DNA of 64,000 bases from Micromonospora rhizosphaerae (GCF_900091465.1 NZ_FMHV01000002.1:6014001-6078000); one strand, 5' to 3'. Counted from the first letter of the stretch, positions 50,744 to 60,250 are shown. Notes: generated by a model not told the origin, from the sequence alone. Numbers and translations are program-made.

Positions 50744-50923
50744 GGCATCCTCATCGGTGTCGAGGCGGAACATGGCGAAACACGCGTGCTACGACCCGGC
50801 ATGATCACCACCTCCGCTCCGACGTCCCGGTGCCGCGTTCGAGGACGACGGTAGGGGGCGCACGGACGCACCGAAACCTATTTCCCCGGCGACGCGGCCG
50901 CGCCGTACCGTTAGGGTCGGTGC

Positions 50924-51643
50924 GTGACCACCGATCCGCTGCTGCTGACCGGCGAGGTGGACGACGCCACGGCCCGCCTGGTGCGCACCGCGGCCGCCCT
51001 CGACACCGCCGACGTCGCCGCCGCTTCCCTGCTACCGGGCTGGACCCGGGGGCACGTGCTGACCCATCTGGCCCGGAACGCGGACGGCTTCGTCAACCTG
51101 CTCACCGCCGCCCGCACCGGCGGGCGGATCCCGATGTACGCCAGCGCCGCGGCCCGGGCCGCCGACATCGAGGCCGGCGCCGCCCGGCCGCCGGCGGCTC
51201 ACCTGGAGGACCTGCGCCGGTCCGCGGACCGGTTCGGCGAGGCGGTCGCCGCCATGCCGGCCGAGGCGTGGACCGCCACGGTCGAGACGCCGCGCGGTCC
51301 CCGGGTGGCCACCCTGCTGGTCTGGGGCCGGCTGCGGGAGATCGAGGTGCACCACGTGGACCTGGCCGCCGGCTACCGTCCGGCGGACTGGCCCGAGGCG
51401 TTCAGCCACCGGCTGCTGCACGAGGTCGCCACCGACCTGGCCGACCGCTCCGCCGCGCCGGCAATGGTGCTGCGCTTCGAGGGCAGCGGCTGCCACGAGC
51501 TGGTCATCGGCGACCGCGAGGGCGCGCCGGCGGTCTCCGGCCCCGCCCCCGAACTCGCCGCCTGGCTGATCGGCCGCGGCGTGGGCGAGCTGCTCACCGT
51601 CGCCCCCGACGGTCCCCTGCCGATCCCACCGGAATGGATATAG
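50924..51643 (+). CDS. Maleylpyruvate isomerase-family mycothiol-dependent enzyme
   Basis: A 239-residue protein of the DinB-like/MDMPI family, in which mycothiol, the main thiol of actinobacteria, is co-substrate. The metal ligand His in GWTRGHVLTHLARNADG (near 46) and the Glu/His in WGRLREIEVHHVDL (near 146-150) form the expected set. A C-terminal domain of about 70 residues ends VAPDGPLPIPPEW. The reaction could be conjugation or isomerisation; the family is broad. The start is GTG. The next gene, an MBL hydrolase, begins 9 bases after the stop, so the two form one operon. Confidence 0.87.
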   Translation: MTTDPLLLTGEVDDATARLVRTAAALDTADVAAASLLPGWTRGHVLTHLARNADGFVNLLTAARTGGRIPMYASAAARAADIEAGAARPPAAHLEDLRRSADRFGEAVAAMPAEAWTATVETPRGPRVATLLVWGRLREIEVHHVDLAAGYRPADWPEAFSHRLLHEVATDLADRSAAPAMVLRFEGSGCHELVIGDREGAPAVSGPAPELAAWLIGRGVGELLTVAPDGPLPIPPEWI

Positions 51644-51652
51644 GAACCCGCC

Positions 51653-52306
51653 ATGACCTACACCGGAGACGTCACCCCCGGCGGCGCACCGGCCGTACGC
51701 GAGCTCGACCGGCTCACCATCACCAAGGTGTCGGTGGGGCCGATGGACAACAACGCCTACCTGCTGCGCTGCCGGGACACCGGCGAGCAGGTGCTGATCG
51801 ACGCGGCGAACGAGGCGCCCCGGCTGCTCGAGCTGATCGGTGACGATGGGCTCACCAGCGTGGTCACCACCCACCGGCACATGGACCACTGGGTGGCCCT
51901 GGAGGAGGTGGTCGCCAAGACCGGCGCCCGCCCGCTGGTGCACGCCAACGACGCCGCCGGGCTCCCGATCGACGCGGAGCCCCTCGCCGACGGCGACCCC
52001 GTCGCGGTCGGCGACTGCGCCCTGGAGGTCATCCACCTCGAGGGACACACCCCCGGCTCGATCGCCCTGCTCTACCGCGACCCGTCCGGGATCCCGCACC
52101 TCTTCACCGGCGACAGCCTCTTCCCCGGCGGAGTGGGCAACACGGACCAGGACCCGGAGCGCTTCGGGCAGCTCATCGACGACGTGGAGCACAAGCTCTT
52201 CGACCGGCTGCCGGACGAGACCTGGTTCTACCCGGGCCACGGCAAGGACAGCACCCTGGGCGCGGAGCGTCCGTCGCTGCCGCAGTGGCGCGCCCGCGGC
52301 TGGTGA
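51653..52306 (+). CDS. Metallo-beta-lactamase fold hydrolase
   Basis: A 217-residue MBL-fold hydrolase of the glyoxalase II/thioesterase type. The metal motif is THRHMDHW (His74, His76, Asp78, His79); later ligands are in EGHTPGSIALL and TGDSLFPGG, and in WFYPGHGKDSTLG. It likely acts on a thioester or related bond. Coupling to the mycothiol-dependent enzyme suggests a pathway that processes a mycothiol conjugate; this is inference. It ends 67 bases before the convergent DedA gene. Confidence 0.9.
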   Translation: MTYTGDVTPGGAPAVRELDRLTITKVSVGPMDNNAYLLRCRDTGEQVLIDAANEAPRLLELIGDDGLTSVVTTHRHMDHWVALEEVVAKTGARPLVHANDAAGLPIDAEPLADGDPVAVGDCALEVIHLEGHTPGSIALLYRDPSGIPHLFTGDSLFPGGVGNTDQDPERFGQLIDDVEHKLFDRLPDETWFYPGHGKDSTLGAERPSLPQWRARGW

Positions 52307-52372
52307 CCGCACCGGCCGGTGCGGACTGCCACGGCCGCCGCACCCGCCACCACCGCCCGACCCGGCGACCCG

Positions 52373-52996
52373 TCAGGCGGTCGGACCGACCGTGGCCAGC
52401 GCGCGCAGCCGGTGCCGGGTGCCGAGCAGCACCGGACCGGCGAGCAGCAGGCCCACCGCCATGGTGACCGCCGTCGGGCTCGGCGCCCCGGGCAGCAGCG
52501 CGGTCAGCGCCCGGGCCGCGGTGCCGAGCAGCACGTAGAGGCCGGCCCAGAGCGTCGCGCCGAGCGCCGCGCAGCCGAGGAACCTCCGGTACGACATCCG
52601 CAGCCCACCCGCGGCCAGCGGCAGCAGCGCGTTGAACACCGGCAGGAAGGGTGCGACCAGCACCATCCGGCCGCCGCCGCGGCGCAGGATCACCTCGGCC
52701 GCCGACCACCGCGACTCGCCGATCCAGCCGCCCACCCGGCTGTGCCGCAGCCGCTCGCCCCAGCGCCGTCCGGCGAGGAAACTGAGCGACCAGCCGGCGA
52801 GGCAGCCGGCCACCACCGCTGCCACGGTGGCCAGTCCGGTCGCCGGCCGCCCCGCGCCCACCGCCGCGAGGACCGCCGCGTCGCCGGGGACCAGCACCCC
52901 GAGCAGCGGTACGGCGTCGGCGACCATCACCATGCCGAGGATCCCCATCAGCAGAGTGGTGGGCAGGTCCCCGACCTGGGCCAGCAGATCCGTCAT
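52373..52996 (-). CDS. DedA/VTT family membrane protein
   Basis: A 207-residue integral membrane protein of the DedA (VTT/SNARE-associated) family, thought to move lipids such as undecaprenyl phosphate or keep membrane potential in other bacteria. It has the early hydrophobic helix with [18 protein letters not shown], the [20 protein letters not shown] block, and the conserved re-entrant segment [30 protein letters not shown]. The usual Arg of this segment (F-x-x-x-R) is not clear here. Length is typical. It is a single gene between a convergent MBL gene and a methyltransferase. Confidence 0.87.
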   Translation of the reverse strand: MTDLLAQVGDLPTTLLMGILGMVMVADAVPLLGVLVPGDAAVLAAVGAGRPATGLATVAAVVAGCLAGWSLSFLAGRRWGERLRHSRVGGWIGESRWSAAEVILRRGGGRMVLVAPFLPVFNALLPLAAGGLRMSYRRFLGCAALGATLWAGLYVLLGTAARALTALLPGAPSPTAVTMAVGLLLAGPVLLGTRHRLRALATVGPTA

Positions 52997-53095
52997 GCCC
53001 GTACGCTATGGCCGCCGGATCGCCCGCACATCCGGTCCGATCCCCCAGCGGGCCCTGATCTCGCCTCGGGGTCGACCCCGAGCCCACCCGGCCGG

Positions 53096-53788
53096 TCACG
53101 CCGGACGGAGCACCTGCACCGGGCGCACCGGCGAGCCGACGCAGGGTTCGGTGCTGAGCACCGGGTAGCTGGCCACCGTCTCCAACCGGTCCGGCGGCAG
53201 GTGTCCCCGATCGGGGTCCCCGATCAGCACGTCCGCGCCGCCGGCGGCGGCCCGGCACAGGAACGCCAGCACCCGCTCGGCCATCGCAACGTCGTAGAGC
53301 ACGTCCCCGGCCAGCAGCAGGTCCGCTGTCACCTCGCTGTCCAGCAGGTCGTCACCACTCGCCGCGACCACGACCCGGTTGGCCCGAGCGTTGACGGTGA
53401 CAGCGGCGACCGCGTACGGGTCGATGTCGTTGGCGACCACCCGCTCGGCCCCGACGAGCGCGGCGGCGATCGCCACCAGCCCGGACCCGGCGGCCAGGTC
53501 GAGCACCCGCCGCCCCGCGGCCAGCTCGGGATGGTCGAGCAGGTGGCGGGCCAGCGCCTGCCCGCCGGCCCAGGCCGAGGCCCAGTACGGCGGCGGCAGG
53601 GACCGACCCGCCTCCGCCTCCATCCGGGCCCACCAGACGATCGCGTCCTCGGCCAGGTGCAGCCGCACCTCCGGCACGAACGGCGTCCGCACCAGCCGGA
53701 GCCGGTCCAGACCGGCGCCCGGAGCGGCGATCTCCCGCTCCAGCTCGGCCAACGCTCTCGCCGTGGGACCCCTCACCGGCGCAAGCAT
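53096..53788 (-). CDS. Class I SAM-dependent methyltransferase
   Basis: A 230-residue methyltransferase related to the ETFB lysine/nicotinamide N-methyltransferase-like group. Motif I is [20 protein letters not shown], followed by [19 protein letters not shown] (motif II acidic residue). The [23 protein letters not shown] segment matches the D-V-x-Y acceptor region. The first about 45 residues are Ala/Arg-rich and contain an Asp/Trp-rich entry [22 protein letters not shown] 53788 was chosen because only poor-quality sequence lies upstream. The substrate is unknown. Confidence 0.85.
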   Translation of the reverse strand: MLAPVRGPTARALAELEREIAAPGAGLDRLRLVRTPFVPEVRLHLAEDAIVWWARMEAEAGRSLPPPYWASAWAGGQALARHLLDHPELAAGRRVLDLAAGSGLVAIAAALVGAERVVANDIDPYAVAAVTVNARANRVVVAASGDDLLDSEVTADLLLAGDVLYDVAMAERVLAFLCRAAAGGADVLIGDPDRGHLPPDRLETVASYPVLSTEPCVGSPVRPVQVLRPA

Positions 53789-53953
53789 GCCCCGTCCCGC
53801 CCCCGACCGGGCGGCTTTCGTTCCGGAAGGATTCCCGAAACGCCCCGGCGCTTCCGCCAGCGGAACGCTGTCCGGGCGGTTACTGTCGGGGAGGTACAGG
53901 GCGATCATCGGCCTCGCGGCCGGTGCTCACCCGCTTTGAGCAGGGAGAGATGC

Positions 53954-54157
53954 ATGGCAACCGGCACGGTCAAGTGGTTCAACTCGGAAAAGGGCTTCGG
54001 CTTCATCGAGCAGGACGGCGGAGGCCCGGACGTCTTCGTCCACTACTCGGCCATCCAAGCCGGCGGCTACCGGGAGCTGCACGAGGGCCAGAAGGTCGAG
54101 TTCGACGTGACCCAGGGGCAGAAGGGTCCGCAGGCGGACAACGTCCGTCCGCTGTAG
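53954..54157 (+). CDS. Cold-shock protein (CspA family)
   Basis: A 67-residue single-stranded RNA/DNA-binding protein with the OB-fold. RNP1 is KGFGFIEQ at residues 14-21 and RNP2 VFVHYSAI at about 27-34; the opening [18 protein letters not shown] is nearly universal. It works as an RNA chaperone. The ribosome site GGGAGAG lies just before ATG. Upstream it faces the divergent methyltransferase (166 bases), and downstream the convergent MFS gene ends 49 bases away. Confidence 0.96.
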   Translation: MATGTVKWFNSEKGFGFIEQDGGGPDVFVHYSAIQAGGYRELHEGQKVEFDVTQGQKGPQADNVRPL

Positions 54158-54205
54158 CTCCGTGCCGGTGGCGGCGGTCGGCTCCCGACCGCCGCCGCAG
54201 CGCAT

Positions 54206-55528
54206 TCAGGCGGGTCGCGCCGCCGCCGGCAGGTCCCGTCGCCGCCGCAGCGGCCCGACGAGCAGGATCAGCGGGGTGAGCGCCAGCCAGCCGGTCATCG
54301 CCCAGATCGCCCGGCCCGGCCCGTACGCGCTGCCCAGCGCCCCGGCCAGCACCGCCGCCAGCGGGATGGTGCCGAAGTTGAGCAGCTGCATGCTGACCGT
54401 CACCCGGCCCAGCAGGGCGTGCGGGGTGTACGTCTGCCGGAAGCTGCCCTTGACCACGTTGCCCACGGCGACCGCGAGACTGACCACCACGCCCCCGAGG
54501 ACCAGCCAGAGCACCTGGGCGCCGGGACCGGCGAGCGGGATGAGCAGCGCGGGCGGCCCGGTGCCCAGGGCGGCCAGCAGCAGCGCGCGGGCGGTGCCGA
54601 CCCGGCGGGCGAGGGCCGTGGCGATGGTCGCGCCGACGATGCCGCCCAGGCTGGCCAGGCCGATCAGCAGGCCGACCAGGCCGGGCGACAGCCCCGCCGA
54701 GCGGACCAGGAACACCACCAGCACGGCCTGGTAGCCGGTGAGCCCGATGTTGCTGGCCGCCCCGAAGACCGCCAGCACCCGCAGGTACGGATCCCGGGCG
54801 ACGAAGCGGATGCCGGCCGCCACCTCCCGGCGCAGCGAGGGCGGGCCGTCGGGGCGGCGCGGCCGACGCTCCACCGTCCGGATGCGCCACAGGCAGGCCG
54901 CCGAGACCAGGAAGCTCACCGCGTCGAGCAGCAACGCGGTCACCGCACCGGCGAGCTGGGCGACGAGGCCGGCCAGCCCCGGGCCGACCACGTAACTCGC
55001 GGTCTGGGTGGCCTGCAGCTTCGCGTTGCCCTCCGGCACCTCGTCGGGCCGCAGCAGGGTGGGCAGGTAGACCTGGTGGGCGGTCTCGAAGAAGACCCGG
55101 GCCAGGCCCGCGCCCAGCGCCACGGCCAGCAACTGGCCGACGGTGAGCACCTTGAGGAGGGCGGCCACCGGCACGCTGAGGAACAGCAGCGCCGACACCA
55201 GGTCGCAGCCGATCATCACCGGCCGGCGGCGCAGCCGGTCCACCCAGGCCCCGGCCGGCAGCCCGACCAGCAGCCACGGCAGCCACGCCGCGGCGGTGAG
55301 GACGGCGACCTGGAAGGTGGACGCGTCCAGCACGGCCACCGCGACCAGGGGCAGCGCGACGGTGGTCACGTTGCTGCCGATGCTGCTGACGGTCTGCCCG
55401 GTCCAGAGCAGCCGGAAGTCCCGGTGCCGGAGCAGGCCGCCGCGCCGCCGCATCGTCACGTCCGATGCCCGGGTACGAGAGACCGGCGCGGCGCCAGCCG
55501 GCGGGTGGCTGGTCGAGGGCGCGGTCAC
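54206..55528 (-). CDS. MFS transporter
   Basis: A 440-residue drug-type exporter of the major facilitator superfamily. It has twelve hydrophobic segments and a first-loop motif with the GxxxDRxxRR pattern (AGAWVDRLRRRPVMIG) near residues 70-85. About 25 residues before the first helix are Arg-rich. The start GTG 55528 overlaps the ArsR stop (GTGA), so the pump and its likely repressor are translationally linked. The substrate is unknown; the arrangement suggests an inducible efflux pump under the ArsR regulator. Confidence 0.92.
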   Translation of the reverse strand: MTAPSTSHPPAGAAPVSRTRASDVTMRRRGGLLRHRDFRLLWTGQTVSSIGSNVTTVALPLVAVAVLDASTFQVAVLTAAAWLPWLLVGLPAGAWVDRLRRRPVMIGCDLVSALLFLSVPVAALLKVLTVGQLLAVALGAGLARVFFETAHQVYLPTLLRPDEVPEGNAKLQATQTASYVVGPGLAGLVAQLAGAVTALLLDAVSFLVSAACLWRIRTVERRPRRPDGPPSLRREVAAGIRFVARDPYLRVLAVFGAASNIGLTGYQAVLVVFLVRSAGLSPGLVGLLIGLASLGGIVGATIATALARRVGTARALLLAALGTGPPALLIPLAGPGAQVLWLVLGGVVVSLAVAVGNVVKGSFRQTYTPHALLGRVTVSMQLLNFGTIPLAAVLAGALGSAYGPGRAIWAMTGWLALTPLILLVGPLRRRRDLPAAARPA

Positions 55529-56100
55529 GGCTGCGCCGGAATGCCGTACGCGAAGAGGAAGACCGGTTCCCGGCGCTGTCCGTCGTCGGGCACCTCGCGG
55601 TCCCCCCACCGGGCGAACAGGTCGATCACCTCGCGCCCCAGCTGGGCCAGCTCCTCCGGGGTCAGGTGCAGCCATCGGTCGGTGGAGAAGGGCCCCTCGC
55701 CCCAGGCGGCGTGGGTCTCGTCGTCGGCGGCGTGCCAGGCGCGGGCCAGCGAGACGTGCCGATCCAGGTTGAGCGAGGCGGCGGCGTCGGCGACCGCGCG
55801 GGCGGCGGGGTCGGCGTCGAAGTCGGCGTTGGACCAGCGCACGCCGCGGTGCACCAGCTGCCACCACCGCTCCCGGCGGTCCCGGGCCAACTCGGGCGCC
55901 TCCGCCACGAGTTCCGCGGCCGCCAGCACCTTGAGGTGGTGGCTGACGTTTGCCGGAGCCTGGCCGGTCCGCTCGGCGAGCAGGCCGACGGTCGACGGAC
56001 CGTGCACCTTGAGCACGTCCATCAACCGTCGGCGCAGCGGGTGGGACAGCGCGGCGAGGACGCGGGAGTCGGTCACCTGTCGGACTTCGGGATTCGACAT
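55525..56100 (-). CDS. ArsR/SmtB-family HTH regulator
   Basis: A 191-residue regulator, longer than a classic ArsR protein of about 110 residues. The winged HTH is at about 10-75 (SHPLRRRLMDVLKVHGPSTVGLLAERTGQAPANVSHHLKVLAAAEL). The C-terminal about 110 residues, with many Trp, Asp and His, likely hold the sensing part. No Cys-x-Cys metal site is seen. ATG 56100 was chosen because homology begins at MSNPEVRQ. It is co-translated with the MFS gene. A palindrome at 56119-56146, 19 bases upstream, is a likely operator. Confidence 0.9.
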   Translation of the reverse strand: MSNPEVRQVTDSRVLAALSHPLRRRLMDVLKVHGPSTVGLLAERTGQAPANVSHHLKVLAAAELVAEAPELARDRRERWWQLVHRGVRWSNADFDADPAARAVADAAASLNLDRHVSLARAWHAADDETHAAWGEGPFSTDRWLHLTPEELAQLGREVIDLFARWGDREVPDDGQRREPVFLFAYGIPAQP

Positions 56101-56118
56101 GCCGACAGCCTGGCATCT

Positions 56119-56146
56119 GCAACAGCTATTGCGCAATATCTGTTGC
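56119..56146. promoter_or_regulatory. 28-base palindrome, likely ArsR operator
   Basis: Arms GCAACAG and CTGTTGC (seven bases each) frame a central ATTGCGCAAT, itself palindromic; only one inner base pair position on each side fails. It lies 19 bases upstream of the ArsR-family start and overlaps the last codons and TAG stop of the CocE-like gene (56126-56128). It is the best operator candidate for the ArsR-MFS pair. Confidence 0.65.
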
Positions 56147-57793
56147 GAAACAGGCCGGACCGGTCAGGATGGGCAGGACGATCGCCGACGGGTGCTCCGG
56201 GTCGTGCAGGATCTCCCGTCGGCCGGCACGGAGGGTCACGGCAGTGCCGAGGGGTTCGCCGGTGCCCGGATTGCGGGCGTACCGGGGATGGGCGCCGCCG
56301 GAGACCTGCACCCGCAGCCGGTGCCCGGGGGCGAACCGGTGCGCGGTCGGCCAGAGGGTGACCGGCACCCGCACCGCCCCGGACGGATCGGCCGGGAAGC
56401 GGCCCGGCGCGACCCGGACCAGGCCATCACAGACGTTCCACGACCGGCCCCGGCGGTCCACGTCGCAGAGCCGCACGAAGACGTCGAGGTAGGACAGCTC
56501 ACCGCGGACGTGGATCTCGGCGTGGACCGGACCGACCACCTCGACCGGCGCGTCGAGCCGCGCGCTGGTGTAGGTGAGCACGTCGGGGCGCGCCTCCACC
56601 GGCCGGTTGTCCACCGCGCCGGCCCGCTGGGCGACCAGGAGCGGACCACCGAGCGACGGCGTGGGGTCGGCGGGGTCGTACCAGATCGCGTCGGGCGCCG
56701 ACGGCGTCGGCCGGGCCGGCGCGAGGGCACCGCCGGCGTGCAGGTGCCACCGGGTGGGTACGGCCGGCGGCGGCCAGTCGGGCAGGTCCCGCCAGCCGCC
56801 GCCCTCGCCGCAGACGTGCACCCGCACCGGTGCCCGGCGGGGCGTCGGCCGCCCGGCCAGGTGCTCGTCGAGCCAGTCGAGACCCTCCCGCAGGGCGGCC
56901 ACGAACAGGCCGGGGCTGCCGTGGGTCCACGGCCCGATGGTCAGTCGCGGGCGGGCGCCGGCGGCGCGCAGCGCGGCGTAGTCCTCCAGCTGGGCGGGGA
57001 GGAAGATGTCCTGCCAGCCACTGATCATGGCCACCGGCGCCCGCACCTCGGCGATCCGGCCGCCGAAGATCCGGGGTCGCCAGTAGTCGGCGTCCGGGGT
57101 GTGGTGGCGCAGCCACTCCTGGAAGAACGGCACGGTCACGCCGGTGGCGATCCGGTCGGCCTCGACGAGCGGCAGGTGGGCCAGCGCGGCGGTCAGCCGG
57201 GGCTGCCCCCGCTTGAGCTCCCACTGCCGGGCCAGCCACGGCACGGTCTGCGCCTGGAGCAGCTCCGTCCAGGTCAGCACGGTGTCCAGGGCGAAGGACT
57301 CGCCCGCGTACGTCGAGTCACGGGTGGCCGAGGCGGTCGCCACCGCGACCATCCCCCGCAGCTCGTCGGCCGCCTCGGCGGCCAGCGCCCACTGCACGAA
57401 GCCCTGGTAGCTGGCGCCGAACATGCCGAACGTCCCGGACCACCAGGGCTGCCGGCGCAGCCAGTCGACCGTGTCCAGGCCGTCGTCGCGCTCGTGCACC
57501 AGCGGGGCGAACTCCCCGCCGGAGCCGTAGGTGCCCCGACAGGACTGGATCACCACGTGGAAGCCGCGTTCGGCGGCGAGCCGGCCGAGCAGCCGCATCG
57601 GCCCGCCCCGACCGTACGGGGTGCGGATGAGCACGGTCGGGGCGGGCAGGTCCGGGGCGTAGTGGTCGGTACGGAGGGTGACGCCGTCGCGGACCCGGAC
57701 CGGGATGTCCCGGGTCACCGCGACCCGCCGGGTCCGGGCGGCGGGCAGCCGCAGCACGGCGGTGGCGAGTCGGGTGGCGAGCCGATCCAGCAC
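56126..57793 (-). CDS. CocE/NonD family serine hydrolase
   Basis: A 555-residue hydrolase of the cocaine-esterase/X-Pro dipeptidyl-peptidase group. The alpha/beta-hydrolase core contains the nucleophile Ser128 in MFGASYQGFVQW, the acid Asp in MISGWQDIFLPAQ, and the His in IGPWTHGSPG. Between them lies the cap with TRDSTYAGESF. A C-terminal jelly-roll (about 330-540) is typical of the family. There is no signal peptide. The substrate is likely an ester or amide; the real one is unknown. The gene ends inside the palindrome of the ArsR-family gene. Confidence 0.92.
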   Translation of the reverse strand: MLDRLATRLATAVLRLPAARTRRVAVTRDIPVRVRDGVTLRTDHYAPDLPAPTVLIRTPYGRGGPMRLLGRLAAERGFHVVIQSCRGTYGSGGEFAPLVHERDDGLDTVDWLRRQPWWSGTFGMFGASYQGFVQWALAAEAADELRGMVAVATASATRDSTYAGESFALDTVLTWTELLQAQTVPWLARQWELKRGQPRLTAALAHLPLVEADRIATGVTVPFFQEWLRHHTPDADYWRPRIFGGRIAEVRAPVAMISGWQDIFLPAQLEDYAALRAAGARPRLTIGPWTHGSPGLFVAALREGLDWLDEHLAGRPTPRRAPVRVHVCGEGGGWRDLPDWPPPAVPTRWHLHAGGALAPARPTPSAPDAIWYDPADPTPSLGGPLLVAQRAGAVDNRPVEARPDVLTYTSARLDAPVEVVGPVHAEIHVRGELSYLDVFVRLCDVDRRGRSWNVCDGLVRVAPGRFPADPSGAVRVPVTLWPTAHRFAPGHRLRVQVSGGAHPRYARNPGTGEPLGTAVTLRAGRREILHDPEHPSAIVLPILTGPACFATDIAQ

Positions 57794-57806
57794 GTCGCTC
57801 GTCCGG

Positions 57807-59282
57807 TCAGACCCCGATGCCGCGCCAGTCGCCCCAGATCGCGAACGTCAGCCCCCGGCTCGCCTGGATGTTGACGAACAGCGTGTGCCCGTCCGGGCTG
57901 AACGTGGACCCGGCGAACTCGTCGTTCGACCGGTCCGCCCCGGTGCTGCTGACCAGCCGGTTCAACGCGATGTCGAACAACTCGCCGTGCGGGGTCAGGC
58001 CGCGTACGTAGTTGTCGGCCACGTTGTCCTCGCAGACGACGATGGTGCCGCGCGGGCTGGTGGTCACGTTGTCCGGGAAGTCGAGCACGTCCGGCCCGGG
58101 CGACTCGTAGACCAGACGCAGCACCTGCGACCGGCAGTCGTACGCCCAGACCTGGCCGTGCCCGTTGCCGTAACCGTCGGCGATCGGCCCGGTGGACGCC
58201 TCGGCCGGCCCACCGCCCTGGGTGGCGGTGAAGTAGACGACGCCGTCGTCGTACGCCGAGCCCTCCAGCCGCGAGAAGTACGCCGCGCCGCGCGCCCAAC
58301 CCTGCCGGGAGACGTACGTCAGGGCCGTGTCGTTGCTGGTCGGCGCCGCCTCGCCCGGGGTGTAGGGGAACTCGGGCGCCGGGTCGTCGATGTCCACCCA
58401 CTGCACCGGATAGGTCGCGTGCCGGGGCTGCGCCGCGGCCAGGTCGAGGTTGGGCCGGTCACGCACGGCGAGCATCTGCAACCGGCCGCCGTCGCCCAGC
58501 CGACCGGACCGCATCGGGTGCTCCGGCGGGGTGTACCGGTAGAAACCGGACGCGTAGCCGAAGTTGTCCTCGGTCAGATAGAGGTGGCCGTCGACCGGGT
58601 CGAACGCCACCGACTCGTGGGCGAACCGGCCGGCCGCGGTGAGCGGACGCCGCTCGGACGGTCCGTCCACCGGGACCTCGAAGATGAAGCCGTGCGGCCG
58701 GGTGAGCGGCACGTTCGACGTGCCGGTGAAGTCCGGGCCGACGTCCGGGCCGTTGACCGTCTCCTCGCAGCTGATCCAGCTGCCCCACGGCATCCGGCCG
58801 CCGGAGCAGTTCATCATGGTGCCGTTCAGGCTGGTCCAGGCCCGGCGTACCTCGCCGAACCGGGTGACCTCGATGGTGGTGGTGCCGCCCTGGGCCATCG
58901 GGTCGTACGCCAGGGAGGCATCGCCGAAGGCGGCACCGGGGCTGTTCACCTCGTGGTTGCGGACCAGCCGGATCGTGTCGCCGGGGCCACGGAAGGCGCC
59001 CATGCCGTCGTGGCGACCGGGCAGCCGGGTGCCGTCGTCGAGGACGACCGGGAACTCGGTGTCGTGGAACGACCGGTACTGGAAGCCCGCCGGCAGGTGC
59101 AGGCGCACCTTGCCGTCGCGCAGGTCCGGCACCGGGCCGAGGGTGGGGTGGGGCGCCGGGCGGCTGCCTACCGCCCCCGCCTCGCCACGAGCGACGAAGC
59201 CGAGGAACGGGCCGCCGAGGACGGCGCCGCCGGCCGCGGCCGCAGCACCGCGGAGCAGGGAACGCCGGTTGACTTCGGGCAT
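57807..59282 (-). CDS. PhoX-like (DUF839) Tat-exported phosphatase
   Basis: A 491-residue exported protein of the PhoX/DUF839 beta-propeller family. The N-terminal NRRSLLRGAAAAAGGAVLG is a Tat signal. Family traits: VRNHEVNSPGAAF (Asn-His-Glu), SWISCEETVNGPD with the conserved Cys and Glu-Glu, HESVAFDPVDGHLYLTEDN, and C-terminal PDNVTTSPRGTIVVCEDN. PhoX enzymes use calcium and iron to release phosphate from esters; activity here is inferred. The start MPEVNRRSL is chosen because homology and the Tat signal begin there. The CocE-like gene starts 13 bases downstream of its stop. Confidence 0.9.
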   Translation of the reverse strand: MPEVNRRSLLRGAAAAAGGAVLGGPFLGFVARGEAGAVGSRPAPHPTLGPVPDLRDGKVRLHLPAGFQYRSFHDTEFPVVLDDGTRLPGRHDGMGAFRGPGDTIRLVRNHEVNSPGAAFGDASLAYDPMAQGGTTTIEVTRFGEVRRAWTSLNGTMMNCSGGRMPWGSWISCEETVNGPDVGPDFTGTSNVPLTRPHGFIFEVPVDGPSERRPLTAAGRFAHESVAFDPVDGHLYLTEDNFGYASGFYRYTPPEHPMRSGRLGDGGRLQMLAVRDRPNLDLAAAQPRHATYPVQWVDIDDPAPEFPYTPGEAAPTSNDTALTYVSRQGWARGAAYFSRLEGSAYDDGVVYFTATQGGGPAEASTGPIADGYGNGHGQVWAYDCRSQVLRLVYESPGPDVLDFPDNVTTSPRGTIVVCEDNVADNYVRGLTPHGELFDIALNRLVSSTGADRSNDEFAGSTFSPDGHTLFVNIQASRGLTFAIWGDWRGIGV

Positions 59283-59377
59283 CGGGACTCCTTTGTCTCC
59301 GGTGGCCCCGTCGGTCGGGACCGGTCCAAAGTGATCCTTGTCACCTGGCAACCGCGTTGGCATCCCTCAAACGGTCG

Positions 59378-60250
59378 TCAGTAACTCAGGCAGACGCACT
59401 CCGTCATCAGCGCCCGCACGTTGCGCACGTACTGCGGGTTGGGGATGGCCAGCGGCTCGCCCTCCTGGGCCACCGCGCCGTGCCCGTAGTTGTACGCCGA
59501 GATGATGGCGTTGAGCAGGCAGGAATTCAGCTCGTCGGTGCAGAGCGAGGCGTCCAGCCGGTAGTCGGACTCGAAGTACATGTCGCCGATGTACTTGGTG
59601 AGCCAGGCGAGGTAGTTGGCGCCCAGGTAGGCGTTGTCCTGGTAGTCGTTGATGTCGTACGACTGGCCGAAGCGCTGGTTCATCCAGTCCGCGGTGGCGG
59701 GCATGACCTGCATCAGCCCGATCCCGCCGTCGCAGGCGATGATGTTCGACTGCCAGCCGCTCTCCTGCCAGGCCGTCGCCTTGAGCAGGGTGAGCGGAAT
59801 CTTGATGTCCGGGGCTGAGGTCGGCCAGTAGGTCTTCGCCGCGGCGTCGCCCAGCGCCGCCTTCACCTGGCTGCGGGTCGCCTGGGTGCCCTTGTAGGTC
59901 GGCTCGCAGCCGCTCGGCGCCGGCTTCGGCGGGGGTGGCGGCACCCGCGTCTCGGTGGGCGGCTTCGGGGTGGGCAGCGGTCCGGCCACGGTCCGGGTCG
60001 GCTTCGGCTTCGTCGTGGGCTTGGCGGTCCGGCTGGCCGTGGCGCTGGGCGCGGCACCCATCCCCTCGACCGCCGGCGGCGCCTCGCTCGGCTGGTCGGC
60101 CGGCGCCTCCGCGGGCAACTCGGTCGGCAGCCCGGCCGGCGCGGCCACCTCCCGCGGCACGCGGTCCTCGCCGCCGCACCCAGCGATTCCGCCCGCCAGC
60201 AGCAATCCGGCGACCACCGCCGCGCTCACCCGGCCGATCCGTCGGCGCAT
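59378..60250 (-). CDS. SLT-domain lytic transglycosylase lipoprotein
   Basis: A 290-residue lipoprotein that cuts peptidoglycan. The signal peptide and lipobox are at 1-25 (LLLAGGIAGCGG). A Pro/Ala/Thr/Lys-rich linker of about 95 residues follows (PTTKPKPTRT and similar), then an SLT domain at about 125-260. Its catalytic Glu is in KATAWQESGWQSNI, with GIGLMQVMPATADWMNQRF after it. The C-terminal part has SDYRLDASLCTDELNSCLLNAIISAYNYGHG. Its ATG overlaps the stop of the upstream membrane gene by one base, so they may be transcribed together. Confidence 0.92.
   Translation of the reverse strand: MRRRIGRVSAAVVAGLLLAGGIAGCGGEDRVPREVAAPAGLPTELPAEAPADQPSEAPPAVEGMGAAPSATASRTAKPTTKPKPTRTVAGPLPTPKPPTETRVPPPPPKPAPSGCEPTYKGTQATRSQVKAALGDAAAKTYWPTSAPDIKIPLTLLKATAWQESGWQSNIIACDGGIGLMQVMPATADWMNQRFGQSYDINDYQDNAYLGANYLAWLTKYIGDMYFESDYRLDASLCTDELNSCLLNAIISAYNYGHGAVAQEGEPLAIPNPQYVRNVRALMTECVCLSY

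Noticed and set aside
54419..57874. An 1151-codon plus-strand frame over MFS, ArsR and CocE genes
   Set aside because: It spans three genuine minus-strand genes, and has low-complexity Arg/Gly/Gln/His-rich translation.
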